A stretch of DNA of 17,132 nt from an uncultured Oscillospiraceae bacterium (GTDB lineage: Bacteria; Bacillota; Clostridia; Oscillospirales; Oscillospiraceae), in contig CAKTMW010000043.1 of NCBI GenBank assembly GCA_934574095.1, positions 1-17,132 on the forward strand, written 5' to 3'. How positions within the stretch are numbered: the first letter of the stretch is position 1; each line of letters starts with the position of its first letter. Position numbers and translations under genes: made by a program. A model generated the notes under the pieces. It did no database searches and had not been told where the DNA came from. It saw only the letters and a list, made by a program, of their open reading frames with translations. Below are positions 1 to 7,193 of the stretch, piece after piece.

Positions 1-18
1 TACAAAAATCGCTGCAAA

Positions 19-37
19 TGTAGCCAATTTGTAGCCA
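19..37. repeat. Tandem TGTAGCCA direct repeat at left edge
   Basis: The octamer TGTAGCCA occurs at 19-26 and again at 30-37, an 11-bp period, about one helical turn. It lies just beyond the guaA terminator. Closely spaced short repeats of this kind can be protein-binding sites, for example arm sites of an integrase, and the 3' side of guaA is a known integration hot spot for mobile elements. No integrase is visible in the window, so this role is only a guess. Confidence 0.35.
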
Positions 38-38
38 C

Positions 39-89
39 TAAAAAAGAAAAATCCTGAAAAACGCTGTATTACCAACGTTTTTCAGGATT
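39..89 (-). terminator. Rho-independent terminator of xpt-guaA
   Basis: A perfect 14-bp inverted repeat (AATCCTGAAAAACG at 50-63 against CGTTTTTCAGGATT at 76-89) encloses a 12-base loop. On the minus strand it is followed by a T-rich tract (complement of 39-50). It lies 17 bp past the guaA stop codon, so it should end the xpt-guaA transcript. Confidence 0.88.
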
Positions 90-106
90 CAGAAAACGCT
101 AAATAT

Positions 107-1636
107 TTATTCCCACTCCACGGTGGCGGGGGGTTTGGAGGTGATATCGTAGCAGATACGGTTGATGTGCTTCACCTCGCCTACGATGCGGTTGGACACC
201 TTGTCCAGCAGGTCGTAAGGCAGGCGGGACCAAGTGGCGGTCATGAAGTCCTGAGACTGCACGGCCCGGAGAGCCAGCGTATAGTCATACGTCCGCTCGT
301 CGCCCATGACGCCCACGCTGCGCAGATCGGTCAGCACGGCGAAGAACTGGCTGGTGGTGCGGTCCAGGCCCGCAAGCTTCATCTCCTCGCGGAAGATGGC
401 GTCGGCCTCGCGGAGGATGGAGAGCTTCTCCTCAGTAATATCGCCGATGACGCGGATGGCCAAACCGGGGCCGGGGAAGGGCTGGCGCCACACCAGCTCG
501 TCGGGCAGGCCCAGCTCGGTGCCCAGCTGGCGCACCTCGTCCTTGAACAGACGGCGCAGGGGCTCCACGATCTCCTTGAAGTCCACGCAGTCGGGCAGGC
601 CACCCACATTGTGGTGGCTCTTGATGACGGCGCTCTCGCCGCCCAGACCGGACTCCACCACGTCGGGATAGATGGTACCCTGAGCAAGGAAGTCCACAGC
701 GCCGATCGTCTTGGCCTCTTCCTCGAACACGCGGATGAATTCCTCGCCGATGATCTTGCGCTTGCGCTCCGGCTCGGTGACGCCCGCCAGCTTGGCCAGG
801 AAGCGGGGGCCGGCGTTGACGCGGCGCACGTCCACGTGGAACTGGTGCTTCATCACCTGCTCCACCTGATCGCCCTCATCCTTGCGCAGCAGGCCGTGAT
901 CCACGAAGATGCAGGTCAGCTGCTCGCCCACGGCGCGCTGCAGAAGCGCGGCGGCCACAGAGCTGTCCACGCCGCCGGACAGGGCCAGCAGCACACGGCC
1001 ATCGCCGATCTGGCGGCGGCACTCGGCCACCGCCTCCTCCATGTAGGAGGCCATGGTCCACTCCGGCTGGAAGCCGCAGATGGTATAGAGGAAGTTCTTC
1101 AGAATCTGGGTGCCGTACTCGGTGTGCAGCACCTCAGGGTGGAACTGGACGCCGTAGAGCTTCTTGTCGGCGCACTGCACCGCCGCGTGAAGACAGCCCT
1201 CGGTAGAGCCGATGATCTCGAAGCCGGGGGCTAGGCTCTTCACCTCGACGCCGTGGCTCATCCAGTAGACGGCCGTTTCCGGCACATTGTCAAACAGAGG
1301 GGACGGCTTGTGGGTCAGCTCCACCTTGCCGTATTCGCGGGTCTCCGCCTTGCGGCACTGACCACCCAGCAGATGCATCATCAGCTGTTCGCCGTAGCAG
1401 ATGCCCAGTACGGGGATGCCCATTTCAAACAGCGCCTTGTCCACCATGGGGGCGTTGGGCTCAAATACGGTGGCGGGACCGCCGGTGAAGATCAGCGCGT
1501 CAGGTGCGAAGGCGCGGACCTCCTCCATGGACATGCGGAAGGACTTGATCTCGCAGTACACGCCGCACTCACGGACGCGGCGTGCCACCAGCAGGTTATA
1601 CTGGCCGCCAAAGTCCAGAACCAGAACCTTTTTCAT
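107..1636 (-). CDS. guaA: GMP synthase (glutamine-hydrolysing)
   Basis: Converts XMP to GMP using ATP and glutamine-derived ammonia, the last step of de novo guanine nucleotide synthesis, in the cytosol. The 509-residue product has the usual full length. The N-terminal class I glutaminase domain has its nucleophile in LGICYG (Cys80) with YGVQFHPEV (His166, Glu168). The ATP-pyrophosphatase domain carries the P-loop SGGVDSS at 220-226, and the C-terminal dimerisation domain ends in TVEWE. The frame stays open 25 codons upstream, but ATG at 1636 gives the family start [14 protein letters not shown] and has GGGAGG upstream. It starts one base after the xpt stop codon, so the two are cotranscribed and probably translationally coupled. 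One small oddity: GICYGEQ has Glu where Met or Gln is usual. Identification is secure. Confidence 0.97.
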   Translation of the reverse strand: MKKVLVLDFGGQYNLLVARRVRECGVYCEIKSFRMSMEEVRAFAPDALIFTGGPATVFEPNAPMVDKALFEMGIPVLGICYGEQLMMHLLGGQCRKAETREYGKVELTHKPSPLFDNVPETAVYWMSHGVEVKSLAPGFEIIGSTEGCLHAAVQCADKKLYGVQFHPEVLHTEYGTQILKNFLYTICGFQPEWTMASYMEEAVAECRRQIGDGRVLLALSGGVDSSVAAALLQRAVGEQLTCIFVDHGLLRKDEGDQVEQVMKHQFHVDVRRVNAGPRFLAKLAGVTEPERKRKIIGEEFIRVFEEEAKTIGAVDFLAQGTIYPDVVESGLGGESAVIKSHHNVGGLPDCVDFKEIVEPLRRLFKDEVRQLGTELGLPDELVWRQPFPGPGLAIRVIGDITEEKLSILREADAIFREEMKLAGLDRTTSQFFAVLTDLRSVGVMGDERTYDYTLALRAVQSQDFMTATWSRLPYDLLDKVSNRIVGEVKHINRICYDITSKPPATVEWE

Positions 1637-1637
1637 G

Positions 1638-2219
1638 TCAGTCGTCCTCCCGGAAGATAATGCCGTTTTCGTCGGCGGATTCGATGACGGCCAGCGCCTT
1701 ATAGGGCACATCCGGCATGGCGCGGAACTTGTCGCCGCCGCCCTGGAAGCCCTTTTCCACCGCCACGCCGATGCCCACCAGCTGGGCGCCGGCCTTTCTC
1801 ACGATGTCCACCAGGCCGCCCATAGCATAGCCGTTGGCCATGAAGTCGTCGATGATGAGCACACGGTCATTCTCGCTGAGCCACTCCTGAGACACCAGCA
1901 GGGTGACCTTTTTCTTATACGTATAGGAGAAGATCTCGCTCTGGATCAGGCCGCTTTCGATGTTGTCGCTCTTGGCCTTCTTGGCAAACAGCATGGGAAC
2001 GCCGTACCGCTCGGCACACACGGTGGCCAGTGCGATACCGCTGGCTTCGGCGGTCAGCACCACCGTGGCCTTACTGGTATCGAAATACTTGGCGAATTCG
2101 TCCGCGATATCGCCCAACAGCTTGGTATCCACCCGGTGGTTCAAAAAACCGTCGATCTTGATGATGTTACCCGGCAGCACCTTACCCTCGCGGCGGATGC
2201 GTTCCTTCAACTGCTCCAT
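1638..2219 (-). CDS. xpt: Xanthine phosphoribosyltransferase
   Basis: Salvages xanthine with PRPP to give XMP, the substrate of the GuaA enzyme encoded next to it, so the pair routes xanthine to GMP. The 193-residue length is normal for the Xpt family. The type I PRTase signature [11 protein letters not shown] lies at 120-130, and the N-terminal FLNHRVD (25-31) is the Xpt-type base-recognition segment. The ATG at 2219 is preceded by AAGGAGGA at 2228-2235 with 8-base spacing. First gene of the xpt-guaA unit. In Bacillus, xpt is controlled by a guanine riboswitch; none is seen here (see findings). Confidence 0.95.
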   Translation of the reverse strand: MEQLKERIRREGKVLPGNIIKIDGFLNHRVDTKLLGDIADEFAKYFDTSKATVVLTAEASGIALATVCAERYGVPMLFAKKAKSDNIESGLIQSEIFSYTYKKKVTLLVSQEWLSENDRVLIIDDFMANGYAMGGLVDIVRKAGAQLVGIGVAVEKGFQGGGDKFRAMPDVPYKALAVIESADENGIIFREDD

Positions 2220-2251
2220 GGGAATAATCCTCCTTATAATAATTTGATACC

Positions 2252-2280
2252 ATCATACCCTACCGCAATAGGAATTACAA
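2252..2280 (-). promoter_or_regulatory. Sigma-A-type promoter of xpt-guaA
   Basis: On the minus strand TTGTAA (-35, complement of 2275-2280) and TATGAT (-10, complement of 2252-2257) are separated by 17 bases. Transcription would start near 2245, giving a leader of only about 25 nucleotides before the xpt ATG, enough for the ribosome binding site and nothing more. Confidence 0.75.
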
Positions 2281-2340
2281 CTGACAAATACCCTAACTTT
2301 TTCGACAGAAAAACAGGCGATTTGACACATCAGACAAAGG

Positions 2341-2376
2341 AAAGCACACCTTATATTTTCAATAAGGTGTGCTTTT
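2341..2376 (-). terminator. Terminator after chromate-transporter genes
   Basis: A perfect 14-bp stem (AAAGCACACCTTAT at 2341-2354 with ATAAGGTGTGCTTT at 2362-2375) has a 7-base loop. It sits 10 bp past the stop codon of the second chromate-transporter half and is followed on the minus strand by a T-rich stretch. It separates the birA-chr unit from the xpt promoter. Confidence 0.82.
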
Positions 2377-2385
2377 CATACTGAT

Positions 2386-2946
2386 TTAGAAATGGAACGC
2401 CACGCCCACCACCGCGGCGGCGGCGATGAACACGATGGGGTGCAGCTTTTTGGTGGCGGGCACCCAGCGGGTCAGCACCAAAATCACAGCCGCCAGCGCG
2501 ATCTCCTTCCAGCGGAAGAAGGCCAGCCCCGCAGCAGCGGTGTCCACCAGACTCAGCAGCACCACGCCGATACCGGCGGAAGCCACCATGGCGGTGGAGG
2601 CGGGCCGCAGGCCATAGAAGGCGGCGTCCACAAACTTGTTGTCCCGGAAAGCCTTCAGGAACCCGGCAATAATGAGGATGATGACGATGGAGGGAAACAC
2701 CAGACCCAGCGTGGCGATGACAGCACCCAGCACACCCGCCGTTTCAAAGCCCACATAGGTGGCCATATTGACGCCCACCGGGCCGGGGGTGGATTCGCTG
2801 ACGGCCAGCATGTCCGCCAGCTGGGCCTGGGTGAACCAGCCGGTGCGCTCCGCCATGTCCGACAGGAAGGGCAGCGTAGCCAATCCGCCGCCGATGGCGA
2901 ACAGGCCGGTCTTGAAGAATTCATAGAACAGCTGGAGATAGATCAT
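2386..2946 (-). CDS. Chromate transporter family protein, second half-size subunit
   Basis: A 186-residue hydrophobic protein of the short-chain CHR (ChrA) family. These proteins are one six-helix half and act as pairs encoded by adjacent genes. Seen here: an N-terminal FAIGGG motif (residues 17-22), then ESTPGPVGVNMATYVG (51-66), the conserved PGP loop of the family, then several hydrophobic segments. The ATG at 2946 overlaps the stop of the upstream half by 4 bases (ATGA), so the halves are made together. Known members export chromate; in gut anaerobes the natural substrate is uncertain, so I claim the family, not chromate resistance. Confidence 0.88.
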   Translation of the reverse strand: MIYLQLFYEFFKTGLFAIGGGLATLPFLSDMAERTGWFTQAQLADMLAVSESTPGPVGVNMATYVGFETAGVLGAVIATLGLVFPSIVIILIIAGFLKAFRDNKFVDAAFYGLRPASTAMVASAGIGVVLLSLVDTAAAGLAFFRWKEIALAAVILVLTRWVPATKKLHPIVFIAAAAVVGVAFHF

Positions 2947-3485
2947 TTTCTGGCACCTCCCACGTTACGGAGAATAATGCCCGCCACAGCCGCCGCCAGC
3001 ACAAACAGCACCGGCGAAAGGTCGGTCAGCAGCGAAGCGGCCAGCACCGCCGCGAAGATCAGTGCGCCCCACACGTCCTTCACCGCGCCCTGCCACAGCT
3101 TCAGTGTGGCGTTGAAGATCAGCACACAGACGCACACCCGGATACCGGCAAAGGCATTCTGTACCCATTCCAGATGGGAAAAGCTGGTGATAAGTCCCGC
3201 CAGCAGCGTGATAATGATAAGGGAGGGGAAAACGATGCCCAGCGTGGCGATAATGCCGCCCAGAATGCCCTTTTGCTTCTGGCCGATAAAGGTGGCGGTA
3301 TTGACGGCGATGATGCCCGGCGTACACTGGCCAATGGCGAAATAGTCCGTCAGCTCCTCGTCGGTGGCCCAGCCCTTGTTCTCCACCACCTCACGCTGCA
3401 GGATGGGCAGCATAGCCATACCGCCGCCAAAGGTCATGACGCCCACCTTGGCAAACGTCAGAAACAGCTCCAAACACTCTTTCAA
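2943..3485 (-). CDS. Chromate transporter family protein, first half-size subunit
   Basis: The partner half of the paired short CHR transporter, 180 residues. The start is taken as TTG at 3485, giving (M)KECLELFLTFAKVGVMTFGGG. It has AGAGGTG (3492-3498) six bases upstream and matches the usual N-terminus of this family. Starts further upstream would run into birA. FGGG lies at 19-22 and the family loop QCTPGIIAVNTATFIG at 53-68. It begins 29 bp after the birA stop, so it is probably cotranscribed with birA, and it overlaps the next half by 4 bases. The pairing of two non-identical halves (FGGGMAMLP versus IGGGLATLP) is typical of antiparallel CHR dimers. Confidence 0.86.
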   Translation of the reverse strand: MKECLELFLTFAKVGVMTFGGGMAMLPILQREVVENKGWATDEELTDYFAIGQCTPGIIAVNTATFIGQKQKGILGGIIATLGIVFPSLIIITLLAGLITSFSHLEWVQNAFAGIRVCVCVLIFNATLKLWQGAVKDVWGALIFAAVLAASLLTDLSPVLFVLAAAVAGIILRNVGGARK

Positions 3486-3514
3486 TGAAAACACCTCTTT
3501 TATATGGTCATTTT

Positions 3515-4261
3515 TTATTCCGCGTAGCCGTACAGTCCCCGCACGGACACCTCGCCGCACCGCAGGGTCTCCACCGCACCGCTGCCGTGCCGCACCACAA
3601 GGCCGTACTGGGGGTCGATATCCAGCGCCGTCACCGTTTCATCCGTTTGCAGGATGTGCACCTGCCGCCCCAGATTCAGGCACAGCTGCCGGTAATCGTC
3701 CAGATAGGTCTCCGGGGCACACAGGTGACGGAATGCCTGCCGCAGCGCGTCCACCAATGCCGTTTCCAGCGTTTCCCGCTCCACATCGTAGCCCTCCGCC
3801 GCCAGTGAGGTGGCGATCTTCGCCACCTCCGGAGAGAAATCTTCCGGCCGCTGCCGCAGGTTGACGCCGATGCCCACTACCACATAATCCACGCCGCCGT
3901 CCGCCAGCGACACCTCCGTCAGAATACCCACCAGCTTTTTGCCATTCAATACCAGATCGTTGGGCCACTTGATGCGCACGTCCGCCCCGGTCACACGGCG
4001 GATCGCCAGCGCGGCGGAGGCCGAGACCATAGCCGTCAGGGGCAGCAGGCCCTCCGGCGACGCCACAGGCCGCCACAGCATGGAGAGGTACAGTCCCAAT
4101 CCGGCAGGCGACTCGAAACCCCGGCCCATACGGCCCCGGCCCGCCGTCTGCCGCGCCGCGATGACGGCGGTGCCGTCCTCCGCGCCCTGCTGCGCCAGCG
4201 TCTTACACACAGTATTGGTGGAGTCCACCGTTTCATAGCGGTAGAGCATCGGCTGTTCCAT
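3515..4261 (-). CDS. birA: Biotin-[acetyl-CoA-carboxylase] ligase (BirA type, no DNA-binding domain)
   Basis: Activates biotin with ATP to biotinyl-AMP and attaches it to the lysine of biotin carboxyl carrier proteins. The 248-residue protein starts directly with the catalytic domain. The biotinyl-AMP loop GRGRMGRGFESP lies at 41-52, KWPNDLVLNGKKLVGILTE starts at 98, and the small C-terminal domain ends at SVRGLYGYAE. The winged-helix repressor domain of bifunctional BirA (about 60 extra N-terminal residues) is absent, so this copy should be an enzyme only. I prefer ATG 4261 to ATG 4279 because AAAGGGGG (4269-4276) lies 7 bases before 4261 and inside the longer reading. Divergent from bioY, which supplies its substrate. 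Confidence 0.93.
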   Translation of the reverse strand: MEQPMLYRYETVDSTNTVCKTLAQQGAEDGTAVIAARQTAGRGRMGRGFESPAGLGLYLSMLWRPVASPEGLLPLTAMVSASAALAIRRVTGADVRIKWPNDLVLNGKKLVGILTEVSLADGGVDYVVVGIGVNLRQRPEDFSPEVAKIATSLAAEGYDVERETLETALVDALRQAFRHLCAPETYLDDYRQLCLNLGRQVHILQTDETVTALDIDPQYGLVVRHGSGAVETLRCGEVSVRGLYGYAE

Positions 4262-4288
4262 TGCGCCGCCCCCTTTCATTTGTGCCCC

Positions 4289-4317
4289 ATATTACCACGT
4301 TTTCCCCGGTCAGTAAA
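4289..4317 (-). promoter_or_regulatory. Probable promoter of birA-chr unit
   Basis: On the minus strand TTTACT (complement of 4312-4317) and TAATAT (complement of 4289-4294) are 17 bases apart. The -10 is preceded by TGG, an extended -10. The start would fall near 4282, about 20 bases from the birA ATG. The match to consensus is moderate. Confidence 0.5.
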
Positions 4318-4338
4318 GGAAAAAATCATCTGGTGCTC

Positions 4339-4368
4339 TTGACAGTATCATAGCGTGCGGGGTATCAT
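4339..4368 (+). promoter_or_regulatory. Promoter of bioY
   Basis: A perfect -35 TTGACA (4339-4344) and TATCAT -10 (4363-4368) are 18 bases apart. TATCAT is also present at 4346-4351 inside the spacer. The -35 boxes of the divergent bioY and birA promoters are only about 21 bp apart, so one bound regulator could affect both. Confidence 0.72.
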
Positions 4369-4381
4369 GTTTCCATTCTTT

Positions 4382-4393
4382 TCCTGATCAGGA
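4382..4393. promoter_or_regulatory. 12-bp palindrome over bioY ribosome binding site
   Basis: TCCTGATCAGGA is a perfect palindrome at 4382-4393. Its right half supplies the start of the bioY Shine-Dalgarno sequence (AGGAGGG, 4390-4396). It could be a dimer-binding operator downstream of the promoter. The stem has no loop, so a stable RNA hairpin is unlikely. No function is established. Confidence 0.4.
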
Positions 4394-4403
4394 GGGTCTT
4401 GTC

Positions 4404-4940
4404 ATGACTTCACGAAAGCTGGTCTATACCGCGCTGTTTGCCGCACTGACGGCGGCAGGCGCGTTCATCCGCATTCCCCTGGGCTTTTCGTCCATCACGC
4501 TGCAATTTCTGTTCACCGCTATGGCGGGCGTCCTGCTGGGACCAGGCTGCGGCGCGCTGAGCCAGGGCGTCTATGTGGCCCTGGGCCTCATCGGCCTGCC
4601 TATTTTCACCACCGGCGGCGGCTTCGCCTACGTACTGCAGCCCACCTTCGGCTTTCTGCTGGGGCTGATCCCCACCGCCGCCGTCATTGGGGCGCTGAGC
4701 CGGAAGAGCACCTCCCCCTGGTCCACGGCTCTGGCCTGTGCGGCGGGACTGGCGGTGCTGTACGCCGTGGGCGTACCCTACATGGCGCTGATTTTGAACG
4801 GCTATATGGGGAAAGGCATGTCCGTCTCCGCCCTTCTATGGGCGGGAATGATCCCCTTTCTGCCCGGCGACGCCATCAAGATCGCTGTGACGGCATTGCT
4901 GTGCCCTCTGCTGCGCAAACGGATTCCCGGACTGGGGTAA
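4404..4940 (+). CDS. bioY: Biotin transporter S-component BioY
   Basis: Substrate-binding membrane component of an ECF-type (energy-coupling factor) biotin transporter. It works with a shared ATPase/T module, not encoded here, or alone at low capacity. The 178-residue length and the sequence fit BioY: an N-terminal helix LVYTALFAALTAAGAFIRIPLG, then ITLQFLFTAMAGVLLGP, YVALGLIGLPIFTTGGGF (57-74) and YVLQPTFGFLLGLIP (76-90). Five to six hydrophobic segments span the protein. ATG 4404 follows AGGAGGG at 4390-4396. Next to birA, it suggests an organism that imports biotin; no biotin-synthesis gene is visible. No terminator follows, so transcription may run into the hydrolase-fusion gene. Confidence 0.94.
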   Translation: MTSRKLVYTALFAALTAAGAFIRIPLGFSSITLQFLFTAMAGVLLGPGCGALSQGVYVALGLIGLPIFTTGGGFAYVLQPTFGFLLGLIPTAAVIGALSRKSTSPWSTALACAAGLAVLYAVGVPYMALILNGYMGKGMSVSALLWAGMIPFLPGDAIKIAVTALLCPLLRKRIPGLG

Positions 4941-4950
4941 GGGGCGTGTA

Positions 4951-4979
4951 TTTACAATGCCTTCCGCAAATGCTATAAT
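4951..4979 (+). promoter_or_regulatory. Strong promoter of the hydrolase-fusion operon
   Basis: TTTACA (4951-4956) and a perfect TATAAT (4974-4979) are 17 bases apart, with an extended -10 TG at 4971-4972. AAAGGAG at 4996-5002 lies 9 bases before the next ATG. This is one of the best promoters in the window, so the downstream pair is likely well expressed independently of bioY. Confidence 0.82.
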
Positions 4980-5011
4980 AGTATGATAAACTTGTAAAGG
5001 AGCAGTGGCCT

Positions 5012-7174
5012 ATGGAGCTTCACGCCAAGCGTGTCCGCGCACAACTGAATCTCTTCAAGCCCATTATGACCAACTGTTCGCTGGAGGCCAGCCGGAAGGG
5101 CCAGGATAAGCTGGGTGAATTGATGACTGCCCTGCACCGCAGCGAGATCATGGCCAAGGAGCACGATTTCGGCCGTTTTCAGGGGGCGTGGATCATGCCC
5201 CAGGATCAGCGGCGCGGCGGCGTGGTGCTGTATCTCCACGGCGGCGGCTACACCTGCGGCAGTCTGGAATACGCCAAGGGGTTTTCCTCGGTGCTGGCGG
5301 CGGAGTGCGGTGTGCGGGTGTTCTGCGCGGCGTACCGCCTGGCCCCGGAGCACCGGTATCCTGCGGCGGTGGAGGACGCGTTGGAGGCCTATCAGTACCT
5401 GCTGAAAAAGGGCTACGCGGGCCACCAGATCCTGCTGTGCGGCGAGAGCGCCGGCGGCGGCCTCATCTACGCCCTGTGCCTGAAGCTGAAGGAGCTGGGG
5501 CTGCCCCTGCCCTGCGGCCTCATCGGCATCTCGCCGTGGACGGACCTGACCGGCAGCGGCAAATCCTATGAGGAGAACCGGGAGGTGGACCCCTCCATGT
5601 CGCCGGAGCTGCTGCAATTCTACGCCAAGTGCTACACCGACGATCCAGCCGACCCCCTGTGTTCGCCGCTATTCGGCGATCTCACGGGCTTTCCGCCGTC
5701 GCTGCTGTTCGTGGGCGGGGACGAGGTGATGCTGGACGACACCCGGATGCTCCACGAAAAGCTGGTGAAAAGCGGATGCCGCAGCAAAATGCTTGTGGCC
5801 CCGGAGCGGTGGCATGCCTATGTGCTGTACTGTCTCAGCGAGAATATGCCCCATGACTTCGAGACCATCAACCATTTCATGGATAAGGTGCTGTCCCCCG
5901 CCCGGAGCCTGCGGTGGATGAAGCTGGACAACGCCGCCAAGATATATCCCGCCGCCAAGCGGCGGAACTGGAACAACTTCTTCCGCATCTCCGCCACTCT
6001 CACCGAGCCAATAGATGTGGCGGTGCTGCGCAGCGCCCTGGACGTGACGGCACGGCGCTTTCCCTCTATTGCCGTGCGGCTGCGGCGGGGCGTGTTCTGG
6101 TACTATCTGGAGCAGGTCCCCCATCCCCCCACCATTCAGGAGGAGAAGAGCTGCCCCCTGGCCCACGTCCCCTTCCACGAGGTACGGCAGTGCGCCTTCC
6201 GGGTACTGGTCTATCATAACCGGTTCGCGGTGGAATTTTTCCACGCCCTGACCGACGGCACCGGCGGACTGACCTTCTTCAAGACGCTTCTGGCAGAGTA
6301 TCTCAGCCAGAAGTACAGCCTGACCATCCCCGCCGGGGACGGTGTGCTGGGCCGGTTGGAGGAGCCTGACGAGGAGGAGCTGGAGGACAGCTTCCTGCGC
6401 TACGCCGGGAGCGTGAAGGCCAGCCGCCGTGAGTCCACCGCCTGGCACCTGACCGGTACGCCGGAGAAAGACGGCTTCAAGGACCTGGTGACCATGATGA
6501 TCCCGGCCCCGGCGCTGAAGGACTGCGCCAAGGCCCACGGTGTAACGGTGACGGAGCTGCTGTGCGCCGCCATGATGCAGGCCATCTGCCGCCTTCAGGC
6601 AGAGAAGGTGCCGCAGCGGCGGCTGCGCAAGCCGGTGAAGGTGCTGCTGCCAGTGAACCTGCGGAACCTGTTCCCCAGCCGGACGCTGCGGAACTTCGCC
6701 TCCTATATCACGCCGGAGGTGGACCCCCGGATGGGGGACTACACCTTTGACGACATCTGCGCCGCCGTCCACCACCGGATGGGGCTGGAAAACAATCCCC
6801 AGACCATGCGGGCCAAGTTCGCCACCAACGTAGCCAGCGAGCAGTCGCCCCTGCTGCGGGTGATGCCGCTGTTCATCAAGAATCTGGCCATGAAGGCGGT
6901 ATTCGACACGGTGGGCGAGTGCAAGTCCTGCCTGTGTCTGTCCAATCTGGGCGTAGTGCGCCTGCCGGAGATAATGGCCCCCTATGTGGCCCGGATGGAT
7001 TTCATCATCGGCGTCCAGGCCAAGGCCCCCCACAACTGCGGCGTCCTCACCTGGAACGACACCGTGTATATCAACTGTATCCGCAGTATTCAGGAGCCGG
7101 AGCTGGAGCTGCATTTCTACCGCGTTCTGCACCAGCTGGGCCTGCCGGTAAAGGTGGAGAGCAACCAGCGGTAG
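5012..7174 (+). CDS. Fusion: HSL-type alpha/beta hydrolase + condensation/alcohol-acetyltransferase-like domain
   Basis: A 720-residue two-domain protein with no signal peptide or clear membrane segment. Residues 1 to about 295 are a hormone-sensitive-lipase-family hydrolase: oxyanion motif YLHGGGY (74-80), nucleophile elbow GESAGGG (Ser146), probable acid Asp237 in VGGDEVMLDD and His268 in ERWHAY, a complete triad. Residues from about 303 to 720 resemble CoA/acyl-carrier-dependent acyltransferases of the condensation/AATase/PapA superfamily. They carry FFHALTDGTGG with HxxxDG at 411-416 (catalytic His411, Asp415), a second conserved block LPVNLRNLFPSRTLRNF (547-563) and CLSNLGVVRLP (642-652). 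The second domain starts at WMKLDNAAKIYPAA, which reads like a former independent N-terminus; an in-frame ATG lies at 5918. Own promoter; 19 bp before the zinc-ribbon membrane gene. The reaction is inferred: ester hydrolysis and acyl transfer, substrate unknown. Confidence 0.85.
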   Translation: MELHAKRVRAQLNLFKPIMTNCSLEASRKGQDKLGELMTALHRSEIMAKEHDFGRFQGAWIMPQDQRRGGVVLYLHGGGYTCGSLEYAKGFSSVLAAECGVRVFCAAYRLAPEHRYPAAVEDALEAYQYLLKKGYAGHQILLCGESAGGGLIYALCLKLKELGLPLPCGLIGISPWTDLTGSGKSYEENREVDPSMSPELLQFYAKCYTDDPADPLCSPLFGDLTGFPPSLLFVGGDEVMLDDTRMLHEKLVKSGCRSKMLVAPERWHAYVLYCLSENMPHDFETINHFMDKVLSPARSLRWMKLDNAAKIYPAAKRRNWNNFFRISATLTEPIDVAVLRSALDVTARRFPSIAVRLRRGVFWYYLEQVPHPPTIQEEKSCPLAHVPFHEVRQCAFRVLVYHNRFAVEFFHALTDGTGGLTFFKTLLAEYLSQKYSLTIPAGDGVLGRLEEPDEEELEDSFLRYAGSVKASRRESTAWHLTGTPEKDGFKDLVTMMIPAPALKDCAKAHGVTVTELLCAAMMQAICRLQAEKVPQRRLRKPVKVLLPVNLRNLFPSRTLRNFASYITPEVDPRMGDYTFDDICAAVHHRMGLENNPQTMRAKFATNVASEQSPLLRVMPLFIKNLAMKAVFDTVGECKSCLCLSNLGVVRLPEIMAPYVARMDFIIGVQAKAPHNCGVLTWNDTVYINCIRSIQEPELELHFYRVLHQLGLPVKVESNQR

Positions 7175-7193
7175 CGCGGGAAAGGAGCGTATC

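Noticed and set aside
2220..2340. Purine riboswitch before xpt
   Set aside because: No aptamer core sequence and too short a leader after a good promoter.
2386..3485. Calling the transporter pair a chromate-resistance determinant
   Set aside because: Family membership is clear but there is no ChrB or other resistance gene, and such pairs are common in anaerobes without known chromate exposure.
3486..3560. Longer N-terminus for the first chromate-transporter half
   Set aside because: It would overlap birA and add a basic segment foreign to the family; TTG 3485 has a well-placed ribosome binding site.
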